Shown piece after piece: positions 36,666 to 44,909 of a stretch of 64,000 nucleotides of DNA (the stretch's first letter is position 1; every line of letters starts with the position of its first letter). The DNA comes from UBA9980 sp964436235 (GTDB lineage Bacteria > Muiribacteriota > UBA9980). Position numbers and translations under genes: made by a program. Location of the stretch: positions 4,880 to 68,879 of the forward strand of contig CAYTCW010000004.1 in assembly GCA_964436235.1 (NCBI GenBank). The letters are read 5' to 3'. Under the pieces are notes generated by a model. That model saw nothing but the letters and a program-made list of their open reading frames with translations. It was not told where the DNA came from and made no database searches.

Positions 36666-37244
36666 TTAAGCGTTAGTTTTAAATGCTTCGAAAATCAGAA
36701 GCGCCCAGAGCGCCATATTAAATAAAAACATAGCGAGCGCAAACTTGAGCATTTTATATTTGGAGATGAGGATCGTCGATAATTCATAGTTTTGAACGCA
36801 GATTTCCTGCAGTATCATGGGACCGTCAAGCTCGTTTACCCTTGTCATATAACGCTCGGCCGTGCCGCACGAAAAAATATGCTCGAAAAAAGTCAGACGG
36901 GCCGGATGCAGCTTGGTTTTATTGTCGGAAGGCCGCGGATATAAAACTAATAATGCGCCCACTATCGATATTATAGAAATAAGCGCGAAAGCCGCTGCCA
37001 TTAAAATAAATAAACTATTATGCGAATCGGCCGCCATTATTTTTTTTAACTTATCATGAAAAAAGGGAGCGTTAATAAGGGTAGCCACCAGAGCGATGTT
37101 TGCGCCTATTATTGCCCCGGCCTTCGCGTCGGCTAAAGGAATAAGACTCTGCGAAGAAGAATAAACCTGATACTGATAGCCTATTTGATACTTGATTTCT
37201 TTTTCTTTTTCTCTGTCTTTGTCTTTTAAAGATTCGATTCCCAT
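36666..37244 (-). CDS. Pycsar-effector-like (PycTM/DUF5706-type) membrane protein
   Basis: 192 residues. An N-terminal charged helix leads to ADAKAGAIIGANIALVATL, the first of the membrane helices, a second helix ends in VLYPRP, and a third lies near the C-terminus (LKFALAMFLFNMALWALLI). Between them are LTFFEHIF and ILQEICVQNYELSTILISKY. This ADxKAG / yP / nyxLs-xxxxKY layout is that of the PycTM family, whose known members damage the membrane when a cyclic pyrimidine nucleotide is made during phage infection. No pyrimidine cyclase is adjacent. GGAG lies 9 bases before ATG 37244. The downstream partner is the RING-like protein. Confidence 0.7.
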   Translation of the reverse strand: MGIESLKDKDREKEKEIKYQIGYQYQVYSSSQSLIPLADAKAGAIIGANIALVATLINAPFFHDKLKKIMAADSHNSLFILMAAAFALISIISIVGALLVLYPRPSDNKTKLHPARLTFFEHIFSCGTAERYMTRVNELDGPMILQEICVQNYELSTILISKYKMLKFALAMFLFNMALWALLIFEAFKTNA

Positions 37245-37321
37245 AATATAGCTCCGTGTTTGTCAAGATTTATCGTGATATTAAAGCAATTTGATATTGA
37301 ATCATATTATTATATTACTGT

Positions 37322-37352
37322 TTTATTGCTCTTTTGCTTTATTGCTCTTTTG
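37322..37352. repeat. 16-bp tandem duplication upstream of the PycTM-like gene
   Basis: TTTATTGCTCTTTTGC (37322-37337) is followed directly by TTTATTGCTCTTTTG (37338-37352), two near-perfect copies in the 154-base gap between the kinase gene and the PycTM-like gene. It could be a regulator site pair or a slippage-prone repeat. Confidence 0.6.
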
Positions 37353-37398
37353 ACGTTTTATTTATTTACTAATTGCAAGTATTTCTTAATGGCGGCCG

Positions 37399-38649
37399 TT
37401 AATAATCGTAGTTAAAAAGCCTTTTTTTGACCGATTCTTCGTCGAGTTTCAGGTCGGCCGGAATCTTTATCGTTATTGCCGCTCCGCCCTCCGGTTTGTT
37501 TTTAACTTCGATTTCGGATTTATGCAGCTTTACCACACCGCTCACTACGGCTAAACCTAAGCCGGTGCTCAACGACTGCTGCTTGGTTGAATAAAACGGA
37601 TCGAACGCCTTCGATATTTCGTCTTCTTTAAAGCCCGGGCCGCTGTCGCTTACGGTTATTATTATCGTACGGCCGCTCAAAGCCGTCGTAAGCACTATTT
37701 CGCCGTTGTGCTCGACGGCCTCGGCGGCGTTGGTCATTAAATGCATAAAAGCCTGCTGAAGCGCCTGAGGATCGCAGTCGATTTCGCCTATCGATTCGTC
37801 GTATTTTTCGACTATACTAATCGAGTGCATCATTTTTAGTTTAACTGAAAAAAGCGTCGCGACCTTTTTTAAGATTTCGTTGACGCTCGCCCGCTCGATA
37901 ATGTTTATTTTTTCGGCCGAATAAGTTTCAAGCGCTTCGACTATTTTGGTGCAGCGCTTCACTGCGTTGCGAGTCGAATTGATAACCTGCGTTAAAAATT
38001 CTTCGTCAACGCTGTTTTTTTTCATTCTTAAATTCAGCCGTTCGAGGTTGCCACCGATTATAGTGAGCGGATTATAAATTTCGTGAGTTAATCCCTGCGC
38101 CATTGCGCCTATTGAAATAAATTTTTCGTTATTGATCAGAGTGTCCTGCGCCGATTTTAATTTATTGAAAGCCGCCTCTATCTTGGCGTTTTTATCGAGA
38201 AGCTCGTCGTATAGAGCCTGAGTTCTGATAAGCGATTTAGTTCGGGTAATAAGAGTATCACGGTCGATGGGAATGTTGATGAAATCGTCGGCGCCCGCTT
38301 CCATGGCCTGCATTTTATCGTGAAGCTCGCTCAACCGCGATGAAATCAAAATAGGCGTGAATTTATATTTTAGATTGTTTCTTAAACGCCTGCAAAATTC
38401 GTGGCCGGCTATACCTTCCGGCATAAGCTCGGCTATTATTAAAGAAATTTTTTCGCCGCCCTCTTCTAAAAACGCGAGGGCTTCACAGCTTTTGCGAAAC
38501 TGAATGACTTTGTAGCCGCAAGCCTCCAAGTGATACGATATCAATTCGAGGTTCGCAGGCGTGGAGTCGATAACTACGATATTTATTTTGCGGTTATCGA
38601 CCCGGTTGGTTATATTGATTTTGTCAGCGGCGTTATTATTAATTTTCAT
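37399..38649 (-). CDS. Histidine kinase with degenerate N-terminal receiver domain
   Basis: 416 residues, soluble. Residues 22-140 have the receiver fold, but the key positions are changed: the phospho-acceptor Asp is Glu74 (IIAELMPEG), the conserved Lys is Ile126 (INIPID), and one of the acidic pair is Ile (VVIDS). The kinase half is intact: His189 in LTHEIYNPLT, MTNAAEA N box, DSGPGF and TGLGLAV. The receiver therefore cannot be switched by normal phosphorylation and may act as a constitutive or protein-binding domain. The promoter at 38660-38688 predicts an mRNA starting about four bases before ATG 38649, without a ribosome site. Confidence 0.9.
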   Translation of the reverse strand: MKINNNAADKINITNRVDNRKINIVVIDSTPANLELISYHLEACGYKVIQFRKSCEALAFLEEGGEKISLIIAELMPEGIAGHEFCRRLRNNLKYKFTPILISSRLSELHDKMQAMEAGADDFINIPIDRDTLITRTKSLIRTQALYDELLDKNAKIEAAFNKLKSAQDTLINNEKFISIGAMAQGLTHEIYNPLTIIGGNLERLNLRMKKNSVDEEFLTQVINSTRNAVKRCTKIVEALETYSAEKINIIERASVNEILKKVATLFSVKLKMMHSISIVEKYDESIGEIDCDPQALQQAFMHLMTNAAEAVEHNGEIVLTTALSGRTIIITVSDSGPGFKEDEISKAFDPFYSTKQQSLSTGLGLAVVSGVVKLHKSEIEVKNKPEGGAAITIKIPADLKLDEESVKKRLFNYDY

Positions 38650-38659
38650 AGCTATAGCT

Positions 38660-38688
38660 ATTATATATTAAAGTTTTCTTTATTTCAA
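38660..38688 (-). promoter_or_regulatory. Promoter of the degenerate-receiver kinase, near-leaderless
   Basis: On the minus strand: TTGAAA (38688-38683), 17 bp, TATAAT (38665-38660). The predicted start near 38653 leaves only about four bases before ATG 38649. Confidence 0.8.
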
Positions 38689-38730
38689 GGAAATTAACGC
38701 TAAATTTAACTTTATTTTTAAGGCCGTTTC

Positions 38731-38739
38731 TGATAGAAT
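38731..38739 (+). promoter_or_regulatory. Extended -10 promoter of rfbB
   Basis: TGATAGAAT combines TAGAAT with the TGn extension; no good -35 box is found 16-18 bp upstream. It faces the kinase promoter back to back. Confidence 0.5.
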
Positions 38740-38795
38740 GATTAAAACATCACAAACGGCTCCGTGCCGTTAATTTTTAAAAAGTGTGAGCGGTT

Positions 38796-39869
38796 ATGCA
38801 GAAAAAAAATATATTCACTTATTTAGTAACCGGCGGGGCCGGCTTTATAGGATCGAATTTTATTAAATACTTGTTCGATAAATATGGCGATGGCGTCAAA
38901 GTAGTTAATTATGATTTATTGACCTACGCCGGTAATCTCGATAATCTCAGGCAGTATGAAAATAAAACCGGTTATAAATTCGTCAAAGGCGATATTTCAG
39001 ACGCAGCCGTCACCTCGAGGCTTTTTGAATCAAATAAATTCGATTTCGTAGTTAATTTTGCCGCTGAATCGCACGTTGACCGTTCGATAATCGATTCGTC
39101 GCCTTTTATCCGTACTAATATCACCGGAACGCAGGTCCTGCTCGATATTTCGCGCCGCCATAAAATAAAAAAATTCATTCAGGTATCTACCGATGAAGTT
39201 TACGGTAGCCTCGATAACGGCGGTTTTTTTACCGAAGAAACGCCGATTGCGCCAAACTCGCCTTATTCGGCGAGCAAAGCGGCCGCCGACCTTCTTGCGC
39301 GCGCCGCGTTTAAAACTTATGGAATGCCGGTCGTTATAACCCGCTGTTCTAATAATTACGGGCCCTATCAATTTCCCGAAAAACTTATACCGCTTATGAT
39401 AGCTAATATCATAAACAAAAAGGAACTCCCCGTTTACGGCCGCGGCGAAAATATACGCGACTGGCTTTTCGTCGCCGATCACTGCGCCGCTATAGATACC
39501 GCGCTTCATAACGGCGCCGCCGGCGAAGTATATAATATCGGCGGAAATAACGAGTATAAAAATATCGATATAGTAAATCTTATAATAGACTTAATGGAGG
39601 CGCGCGGCTATAAAGGCGGCCGCGATCTTATTAAATACGTTCAGGACCGCCCCGGGCACGACCTGAGATACGCCATCGACGCTTCTAAAATTAAAAACAA
39701 CCTCGGTTTCGCCCCGCAGATAGATTTTGAAAAGGGAATGAATTTAACCATAGACTGGTATCTAAATAATCAGCCGTGGCTGATGAATATTATATCAGGC
39801 GAATATAGCAGATATTACGACGAACTTTATCTGCCTAAATATAAAAATACCAACGCGGAAAATAAATAA
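38796..39869 (+). CDS. rfbB: dTDP-glucose 4,6-dehydratase
   Basis: A 357-residue short-chain dehydratase. The NAD site reads VTGGAGFIGSNF (residues about 11-22); the catalytic STDEVYGS and YSASKAAADL (Tyr-x3-Lys) motifs are present, as are NYGPYQFPEKLIPL and RPGHDLRYAID of RmlB. It makes dTDP-4-keto-6-deoxyglucose for rhamnose and other deoxysugars of surface polysaccharide. The other rml genes are not adjacent. It is followed 15 bases later by an AIM24-family gene, so the two are probably co-transcribed. Confidence 0.95.
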   Translation: MQKKNIFTYLVTGGAGFIGSNFIKYLFDKYGDGVKVVNYDLLTYAGNLDNLRQYENKTGYKFVKGDISDAAVTSRLFESNKFDFVVNFAAESHVDRSIIDSSPFIRTNITGTQVLLDISRRHKIKKFIQVSTDEVYGSLDNGGFFTEETPIAPNSPYSASKAAADLLARAAFKTYGMPVVITRCSNNYGPYQFPEKLIPLMIANIINKKELPVYGRGENIRDWLFVADHCAAIDTALHNGAAGEVYNIGGNNEYKNIDIVNLIIDLMEARGYKGGRDLIKYVQDRPGHDLRYAIDASKIKNNLGFAPQIDFEKGMNLTIDWYLNNQPWLMNIISGEYSRYYDELYLPKYKNTNAENK

Positions 39870-39884
39870 TCAGGAGGCTTACTA

Positions 39885-40553
39885 ATGGCTCAGTTTGAAA
39901 TAATTAAAAAACAGGAACTTAAAATGGTCAAAGCGACGCTGAACCACGAACAGATAAGAGCGGAGTCCGGTGCGCTCCACTATATGCAGGGCAGGATCGA
40001 AATGGAATCTAAAATGCCGTCGGCCGCGGGTTTTCTCAAATCGTTCGTTACGGGCGAAAACGTATTCAAACCCGTTTATAACGGTACCGGCGAGATATTT
40101 TTCGGCCCGCCGACATTCGGCGAATATTTGATATTGACTCTTAATAACGAGGAATGGATACTCGATAAAAGCGCCTATGTGTGCTCCGATATTTCCGTCG
40201 AAGTCGGCGCCTACACAAACAAAGCCATTTCCGGCCTGTTTTCCGGCGAAGGATTTTTCCAGACCAGCGTTAAAGGCAGCGGACAGGTCGTAATACACGC
40301 GCCCGGCGAAGTCGAAAGAATTAAATTAGTCAATGACCGCCTTTGCGTCGATGGCAGTTTTGCCGTCGCCCGCACCGGTTCGCTCAATTTTTCAGTTCAG
40401 AAAGCCGCTAAATCGATAATGGGAAGCGTCACTTCAGGCGAAGGCCTGCTTAACGTATTCGAAGGCAGCGGAACGGTGCTTATAGCTCCTGTGAATAATA
40501 TCTATTATAACCTTGCTTCGATGATATCGAGCATGCGCATCAGCGCCAAATAA
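39885..40553 (+). CDS. AIM24/TIGR00266 family protein
   Basis: 222 residues, all-beta, soluble, without signal peptide. The pattern of strand-rich segments with VKATLNHEQIRAESGAL, FKPVYNGTGEIFFGP and GLFSGEGFFQTSVKGSGQVVI is that of the AIM24 family (named after a yeast mitochondrial protein), whose biochemical role in bacteria is unknown. AGGAGGC precedes ATG 39885. Co-transcription with rfbB is likely from the 15-base gap. An inverted repeat follows the stop by 50 bases. Confidence 0.88.
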   Translation: MAQFEIIKKQELKMVKATLNHEQIRAESGALHYMQGRIEMESKMPSAAGFLKSFVTGENVFKPVYNGTGEIFFGPPTFGEYLILTLNNEEWILDKSAYVCSDISVEVGAYTNKAISGLFSGEGFFQTSVKGSGQVVIHAPGEVERIKLVNDRLCVDGSFAVARTGSLNFSVQKAAKSIMGSVTSGEGLLNVFEGSGTVLIAPVNNIYYNLASMISSMRISAK

Positions 40554-40602
40554 GAAAACCGTTTTTACGGCGCCCTTAAAAATTTATATTTTTTGCCGAT
40601 AT

Positions 40603-40650
40603 GTTTTATACGCCCGCTGAATTAATTTAATGACGGCGGGCGCATAAAAC
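40603..40650. repeat. Large inverted repeat between AIM24 gene and small gene
   Basis: GTTTTATACGCCCGC (40603-40617) and GCGGGCGCATAAAAC (40636-40650) are complementary over 15 bp with one mismatch and an 18-base spacer. No T-run follows, so it is not a standard terminator. It lies 27 bases before the ATG at 40678 and could be an operator or a leader structure. Confidence 0.65.
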
Positions 40651-40677
40651 ACGAAATAAATATAAATGGGGGAACCG

Positions 40678-40839
40678 ATGAATAACGTGATTAATTTCGT
40701 CAAAGTATATCCCGTAAACGACTATATGCACTTAGAAGCCAGCGCGAAAGAAAACGCCCTGAAGGTAAAACCTAATCCCGTTCAGGGCGTCAAAGCCAAT
40801 GTTGAAAACGGCTCGCTTAAAATAGATATATTGGTATAA
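40678..40839 (+). CDS. Small protein, 53 residues, unknown function
   Basis: ATG 40678 follows a TGGGGGA ribosome site; the frame ends at TAA 40837-40839. The protein is soluble, begins MNNVINFVKVYP, and has a repeated Val-rich flavour (ALKVKPNPVQGVKANVENG). No family is recognised. It is preceded by a long inverted repeat and followed by a GC-rich hairpin, which supports a discrete transcription unit. Confidence 0.55.
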   Translation: MNNVINFVKVYPVNDYMHLEASAKENALKVKPNPVQGVKANVENGSLKIDILV

Positions 40840-40870
40840 TCCGGCGTCATAATGTTTTTTTATCATTACG

Positions 40871-40886
40871 GCGGCGCCTTCGCCGC
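40871..40886. terminator. GC-rich hairpin between convergent genes
   Basis: GCGGCG, loop CCTT, CGCCGC, followed on the plus strand by TTTCTATTTATTTA. It probably ends the small gene on the plus strand; for the minus-strand gene ending at 40894 the following bases are A-rich rather than T-rich. Confidence 0.5.
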
Positions 40887-40893
40887 TTTCTAT

Positions 40894-41967
40894 TTATTTA
40901 GGCCCGTGGCCACTGTGGTGCTGTATTATAAATTGCGAATATATCTGAGGATCGGCCGGCTTTACGCTTATTATTTTTTCGGCGCCGTCCGCTCTAACAT
41001 TGAATTCTACTGAAGTCAGCAGCTTCCCTTTTCCGTAACCCGCTATTATCGATGCGGCGAGCGCAGTGTCGCTTTCGTCGAATACGCCTTCCATAAGCCC
41101 TACCGGCCCTATCTCGACGACGGCTTTTATCAACGCCATACCATCGCCCACATATTTTTCAAGCAGACCGTTTTCCGCCTCGTTTCTCCCTATTATTATT
41201 TTATGAGTTTCCTTAATTCTGAAATGCCTTCCTAACCTTAATCTTATTACATCTTCCATCGACACCGACTTGACCTGGCGGTGCTTCATCAAATCGAAAA
41301 AACGGACGGCATAAGATTGGTCGATTAAAAAACAACAGTCATTTCCGGGCCGCGGATAATTTTTGATTCCGAATTCGTTTACGAGCTTTAACTGCGGGTT
41401 TCTTCCGCGCCCGCTGATGGCAAAAAGTTCTTCACGCTTTACATACCCTTCGGTTTCGGCGGCAGTCGGTTCGAGAATTTTAGCCGAAAGGGGCCTCAAA
41501 ACAATGCCTGCCACTCCCGCTTCTTTTTCGATGTGACGCATCGTGTTTCTGTGCTGCGACATAGGCCGCTGGCCGACTACTTCGCCGGTAACTAAAAATT
41601 TAGCGCCTATTTTTATCATATATTTGTGCGCTTCGCGCAGCATCAGAATTTTGCAGTCTATGCATGGATTCACGTTAGCGCCGTATCCGTGCTTTGGATT
41701 TGTTACCATTTCGAGAAATTCCGCCGACACGTCGAGCGTTTCAACGGGGATTTCAAGCTCCGTCGAGGTTTTTTGAACCGAACTTTCGAGTTTTTTATTG
41801 CTCGCGGCCGATTTTTCGCCGTCAACGCGCATGCGCTGATCTACCGAACCGAAGCCCGTATAAAAATTTACGCCGTGCACTTCTATGCCGAGCCTTTTAA
41901 CGGCTTCGGCGGCGAGCATCGAATCGAGTCCGCCCGATATTAAAGCCACGGCTTTGATTTTTTCCAT
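40894..41967 (-). CDS. PP-loop ATP pyrophosphatase, tRNA 2-thiouridylase (MnmA)-like
   Basis: 357 residues. The N-terminal PP-loop SGGLDSMLAA binds ATP; catalytic-type cysteines lie in NPCIDCKILML and in the later NDCCFLID. GEVVGQRPMSQHR, VLRPLSAKILEPT and GRGRNPQL are typical of the MnmA-related branch found in Deltaproteobacteria and relatives. Such enzymes activate tRNA uridine for sulfur insertion; whether this one makes s2U or s4U is not clear. AAGAGGTGA precedes ATG 41967. It is the last gene of a long minus-strand run, 16 bases behind the glycosyltransferase. Confidence 0.75.
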   Translation of the reverse strand: MEKIKAVALISGGLDSMLAAEAVKRLGIEVHGVNFYTGFGSVDQRMRVDGEKSAASNKKLESSVQKTSTELEIPVETLDVSAEFLEMVTNPKHGYGANVNPCIDCKILMLREAHKYMIKIGAKFLVTGEVVGQRPMSQHRNTMRHIEKEAGVAGIVLRPLSAKILEPTAAETEGYVKREELFAISGRGRNPQLKLVNEFGIKNYPRPGNDCCFLIDQSYAVRFFDLMKHRQVKSVSMEDVIRLRLGRHFRIKETHKIIIGRNEAENGLLEKYVGDGMALIKAVVEIGPVGLMEGVFDESDTALAASIIAGYGKGKLLTSVEFNVRADGAEKIISVKPADPQIYSQFIIQHHSGHGPK

Positions 41968-41983
41968 TATTTCACCTCTTATT

Positions 41984-43402
41984 TTATTTTTTATCTTTTT
42001 TAAAACCTAATCTTGTCATTTCGCCCCAGTGCTTATTTCCGAGAATATAATCGAGGCTCCCCCTGAAGCGGTAATAAGTGTTCAGCTGCTTATAGCCGAA
42101 ATTTTCAATGATCGCGTAAAGAAAAAGGATGGCCGCGTGCGATACTTTTGAATATTTTTTGAAAGTGAGTTCTTCGAGTAAAATGGAGCTTACCGAAAGT
42201 ATTATTCCGAGAGTTATAGAGGCCATGGTAAACAATAAAACGAATTTATAATTGACGATACCCAGAAAAAGCGAAACCGCGAAGACTATATAGCCGCTGA
42301 ATTCAATTACCGGCCCGAGCATTTCAAATATAAAAAAAAACGGCATCGCCACAAGCCCGACGGCGCCATAGCGCGGATTGAAAAGCATATTGGCATTAAG
42401 CAGAAGGCTGTCGATTAATCCGCGCTGCCAGCGGTTTCGCTGCTTAGAAAGCACCGAAAGCGATTCCGGGACCTCCGTGTAGCACACCGGGTCAGGTATG
42501 AATTTTATCTTCATTTTTTTATCGGGCAGGTATTTATTATAAAGCCTCACGACTAACTCCATATCTTCGCCGACCGTATCGCTTCTATAACCGCCCGCCT
42601 CGACCACTTCTTTCTTTTTGAATATGCCGAAGGCGCCCGAAATAATAAGCATAGCATTTATAGCGCTCCAGCCCGTGCGGCCGAATAAAAACCCTCTCAA
42701 ATACTCGACTATTTGAAATTTAGCCAGAGCGCTCTTCGGAAGGTCTATCGAAACTACTTCGCCCGCTTCTATCCGGCAGCCGTTTATTACGCGGATAATG
42801 CCTCCGGCGGCTAATATGTCGGGTGCCTCTATGAAGGCGCGCGATATTTTTAAAATGCTCTGGTTATCTAATACCGAATCGGCGTCTAAAGCGCAGAATA
42901 AAGGATAGCGAGAGTAATTGACTCCCGCGTTAAGCGCGTCGGCCTTGCCGCCGTTGACTTTATCTATTAATAAAAGGTTGCGGTGCGTGCGCGATATGTA
43001 TATGCCCTTTACGTTTTTACTTGGAAGCGAATTGGACGGTGCGAATGACACCTCGCTCATTTTATAGGCGTCTTTTAAAAGGTCGGCCGTATTGTCTTTA
43101 GAGCCGTCGTTAATAACGATTATCTCAAATTCGGGATATTGGAGCTGCAGCATCGATTTAACGCTGTCGACGATATTCTGACTTTCATTATAGGCGGGCA
43201 TCAGAACTGAAACAGGTATATAAAAGTTCGACCTGAAAACTATCGAGTTATTTATAGCCTTATTTTCGCGCGCGTATTTTCTTATTTCAAAAAATGAAAG
43301 AAAGTTGAGCATTATATAAATAATATTAATGCCAATAAAGTAAAACACTACAAGATAGTTATAAAAATGTAGAATATAAAATAAAATATTCGTTAAATCC
43401 AT
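41984..43402 (-). CDS. Membrane glycosyltransferase family 2 (processive, PgaC-like)
   Basis: 472 residues with an N-terminal membrane helix (about 5-35), a GT2 domain, and several C-terminal helices (about 340-440). Motifs are PAYNESQNIVDS, INDGSKDNT, the metal-binding DADSVLD, the base GEDMELV, and QRNRWQRG, the acceptor motif (QxxRW) of processive synthases. It probably polymerises a beta-linked polysaccharide at the inner membrane. The 20-base gap to the HEAT-repeat gene upstream and its place at the end of a phosphorelay gene run suggest regulated exopolysaccharide production. Confidence 0.9.
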   Translation of the reverse strand: MDLTNILFYILHFYNYLVVFYFIGINIIYIMLNFLSFFEIRKYARENKAINNSIVFRSNFYIPVSVLMPAYNESQNIVDSVKSMLQLQYPEFEIIVINDGSKDNTADLLKDAYKMSEVSFAPSNSLPSKNVKGIYISRTHRNLLLIDKVNGGKADALNAGVNYSRYPLFCALDADSVLDNQSILKISRAFIEAPDILAAGGIIRVINGCRIEAGEVVSIDLPKSALAKFQIVEYLRGFLFGRTGWSAINAMLIISGAFGIFKKKEVVEAGGYRSDTVGEDMELVVRLYNKYLPDKKMKIKFIPDPVCYTEVPESLSVLSKQRNRWQRGLIDSLLLNANMLFNPRYGAVGLVAMPFFFIFEMLGPVIEFSGYIVFAVSLFLGIVNYKFVLLFTMASITLGIILSVSSILLEELTFKKYSKVSHAAILFLYAIIENFGYKQLNTYYRFRGSLDYILGNKHWGEMTRLGFKKDKK

Positions 43403-43422
43403 AATTATTTTAATCGAGTTTC

Positions 43423-44535
43423 CTACGCGCTTACTTCTTCTTCCGCGGAATGTTTTTCAGTTAATATATGAACTATCGTTCGGTAGGCATGAGTCATTTC
43501 CAGACCGGCGAGTTCGGGGCTAAACATATAACTTTGAAAATCAAAATTCATTTCATATAAAGCTAAGCCTGAATTGTAACGGACGTTCCAGTCGGAATCG
43601 TTTAACAATTCTTTCAATTTATCGATTTTATCGGTCGAACGGAACTCGAGAACCGCTTTTACCGCCTCGAGGCGGACTTCTGAATCGGGCGAGTCGAGAT
43701 ATTTTTCGATATCAGCCGCCGCGTCGGTATGGACCATTTTGCCGAGCGAATACAGGCAGCTTTTAATGATCAAGTTTTTCGGAGTTTCTTTTAAAATTTG
43801 ATGGATACCCGCGGCCGCGTCGAAATACTTAAAATATCCTAAAAGTTCTATAACCACCGAAGTTAATAGATCGTCCGAATCTATTTTAATTACTTTACCG
43901 TCCCGTTTTTCAAGAGTCTTATAAATATAAGGGCAGACATCCTCGCCGAAAAGCCACAGCAGTTCAGAAAGTTTATATTTAGTTATCAGTTTTTCTTTAG
44001 AAAGCGTTTCAAGAACCCGGTCGAGCGCGTCCAGACAGCCCGTTTGAGCTATAGTTTTTACCGCGGCCATTCTTACGAAAAAATTAGGGTCTTCGAGCGC
44101 GGTGAATAAATTATCTATGCAGGCCGGCCTTTTCATCAAGCCGAGGCAGTAGATGGAATATAACTTTATATCGATATCTTTTGAAAGAGTTAATTCGCAT
44201 AAATTTTTAAAGAGCGGACTTTTATACAGGGCGTTAATGATCCTATCGAAGTCGTCGCCTTTAATGTTGGTTAAATAAATCGAGATAAATTCGACGAAAT
44301 CTTCAAGCGCTTCAGGTTTTAGACCGCCCAGTATTTTATTTACTTCCGAATCGTCATTTAAAACAATCAACGGCAGGAAAGCGTCTTCAAGTTTTTGAAA
44401 TAATATTTTTTTTTGCGCGGCCCTGTAGCCGGATAAAACTTTTCCGATTATGATATAACAGAATAAAACCGTTATCAGAATCAGAAAACCGATATTGACC
44501 GTAATTAAAAAAATAATTAAATCAAAACTATCCAT
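43423..44535 (-). CDS. Membrane-anchored HEAT-repeat protein
   Basis: 370 residues: one N-terminal membrane helix (about 5-32), then alpha-helical repeats of about 30 residues. HEAT signatures are visible in PNFFVRMAAVKTIAQTG, SEVRLEAVKAVLE and SDWNVRYNSGLALYE. Such solenoids are protein-binding platforms. It starts six bases behind the CheY-like gene and ends 20 bases before the GT2 gene, so it may link the receiver to the synthase. Confidence 0.85.
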   Translation of the reverse strand: MDSFDLIIFLITVNIGFLILITVLFCYIIIGKVLSGYRAAQKKILFQKLEDAFLPLIVLNDDSEVNKILGGLKPEALEDFVEFISIYLTNIKGDDFDRIINALYKSPLFKNLCELTLSKDIDIKLYSIYCLGLMKRPACIDNLFTALEDPNFFVRMAAVKTIAQTGCLDALDRVLETLSKEKLITKYKLSELLWLFGEDVCPYIYKTLEKRDGKVIKIDSDDLLTSVVIELLGYFKYFDAAAGIHQILKETPKNLIIKSCLYSLGKMVHTDAAADIEKYLDSPDSEVRLEAVKAVLEFRSTDKIDKLKELLNDSDWNVRYNSGLALYEMNFDFQSYMFSPELAGLEMTHAYRTIVHILTEKHSAEEEVSA

Positions 44536-44540
44536 TCAAA

Positions 44541-44909
44541 TTATCTCAATATTTTTTTAACGCGGCTGGAAAGTTCGGCCGGTGAAAAGGGTTTGGTAAT
44601 ATAATCGTCCGCCCCGTTATCGAGGCATTTGACTATGTCGGACTCTTTGCTCAGCGCGGTAAGCATTATAATTTTAATATTTTTAGTTTTATCGTCCGAT
44701 TTTAAATTTTTTAATACGCTCATTCCGTCGAGGCCCGGAATCATAATGTCGAGAAGTAAAAGGTCGGGCACTTCATTTTTAATATGTTCGCTAAGTTTTT
44801 CCCCGTTATCGAATATAGTTATGTCTTTTATTCCGTCCGCGCCCAGCCTGAGTTTTATAAGTTTGGCTATAGCGGGCTCGTCTTCGCATACAAATACTTT
44901 TTTTAACAT
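44541..44909 (-). CDS. Stand-alone response regulator (CheY-like receiver)
   Basis: 122 residues, a single receiver domain with KVFVCEDEP, acceptor Asp in LLLDIMIPGLDG, switch Thr in IIMLTAL and Lys in ITKPF; all key residues are intact. No output domain. AAAGGTGAT precedes ATG 44909. Lying between Hpt and HEAT genes, it is a candidate terminal receiver of the kinases encoded upstream. Confidence 0.93.
   Translation of the reverse strand: MLKKVFVCEDEPAIAKLIKLRLGADGIKDITIFDNGEKLSEHIKNEVPDLLLLDIMIPGLDGMSVLKNLKSDDKTKNIKIIMLTALSKESDIVKCLDNGADDYITKPFSPAELSSRVKKILR

Noticed and set aside
30743..37244. Reading the cyclase at 30743-32122 and the PycTM-like protein as a Pycsar pair
   Set aside because: They are about 4.5 kb apart, in separate transcription units, and the cyclase has a GAF domain and adenylate-type base-selecting residues. 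Known Pycsar cyclase and effector genes are adjacent.
39030..39509. Long open frame antisense to rfbB
   Set aside because: The plus-strand gene has all dehydratase motifs; the antisense frame is a by-product of codon use, without ribosome site or recognisable motif. The same holds for the other long antisense frames, e.g. 20132-20356, 18225-18785 and 22783-23235.
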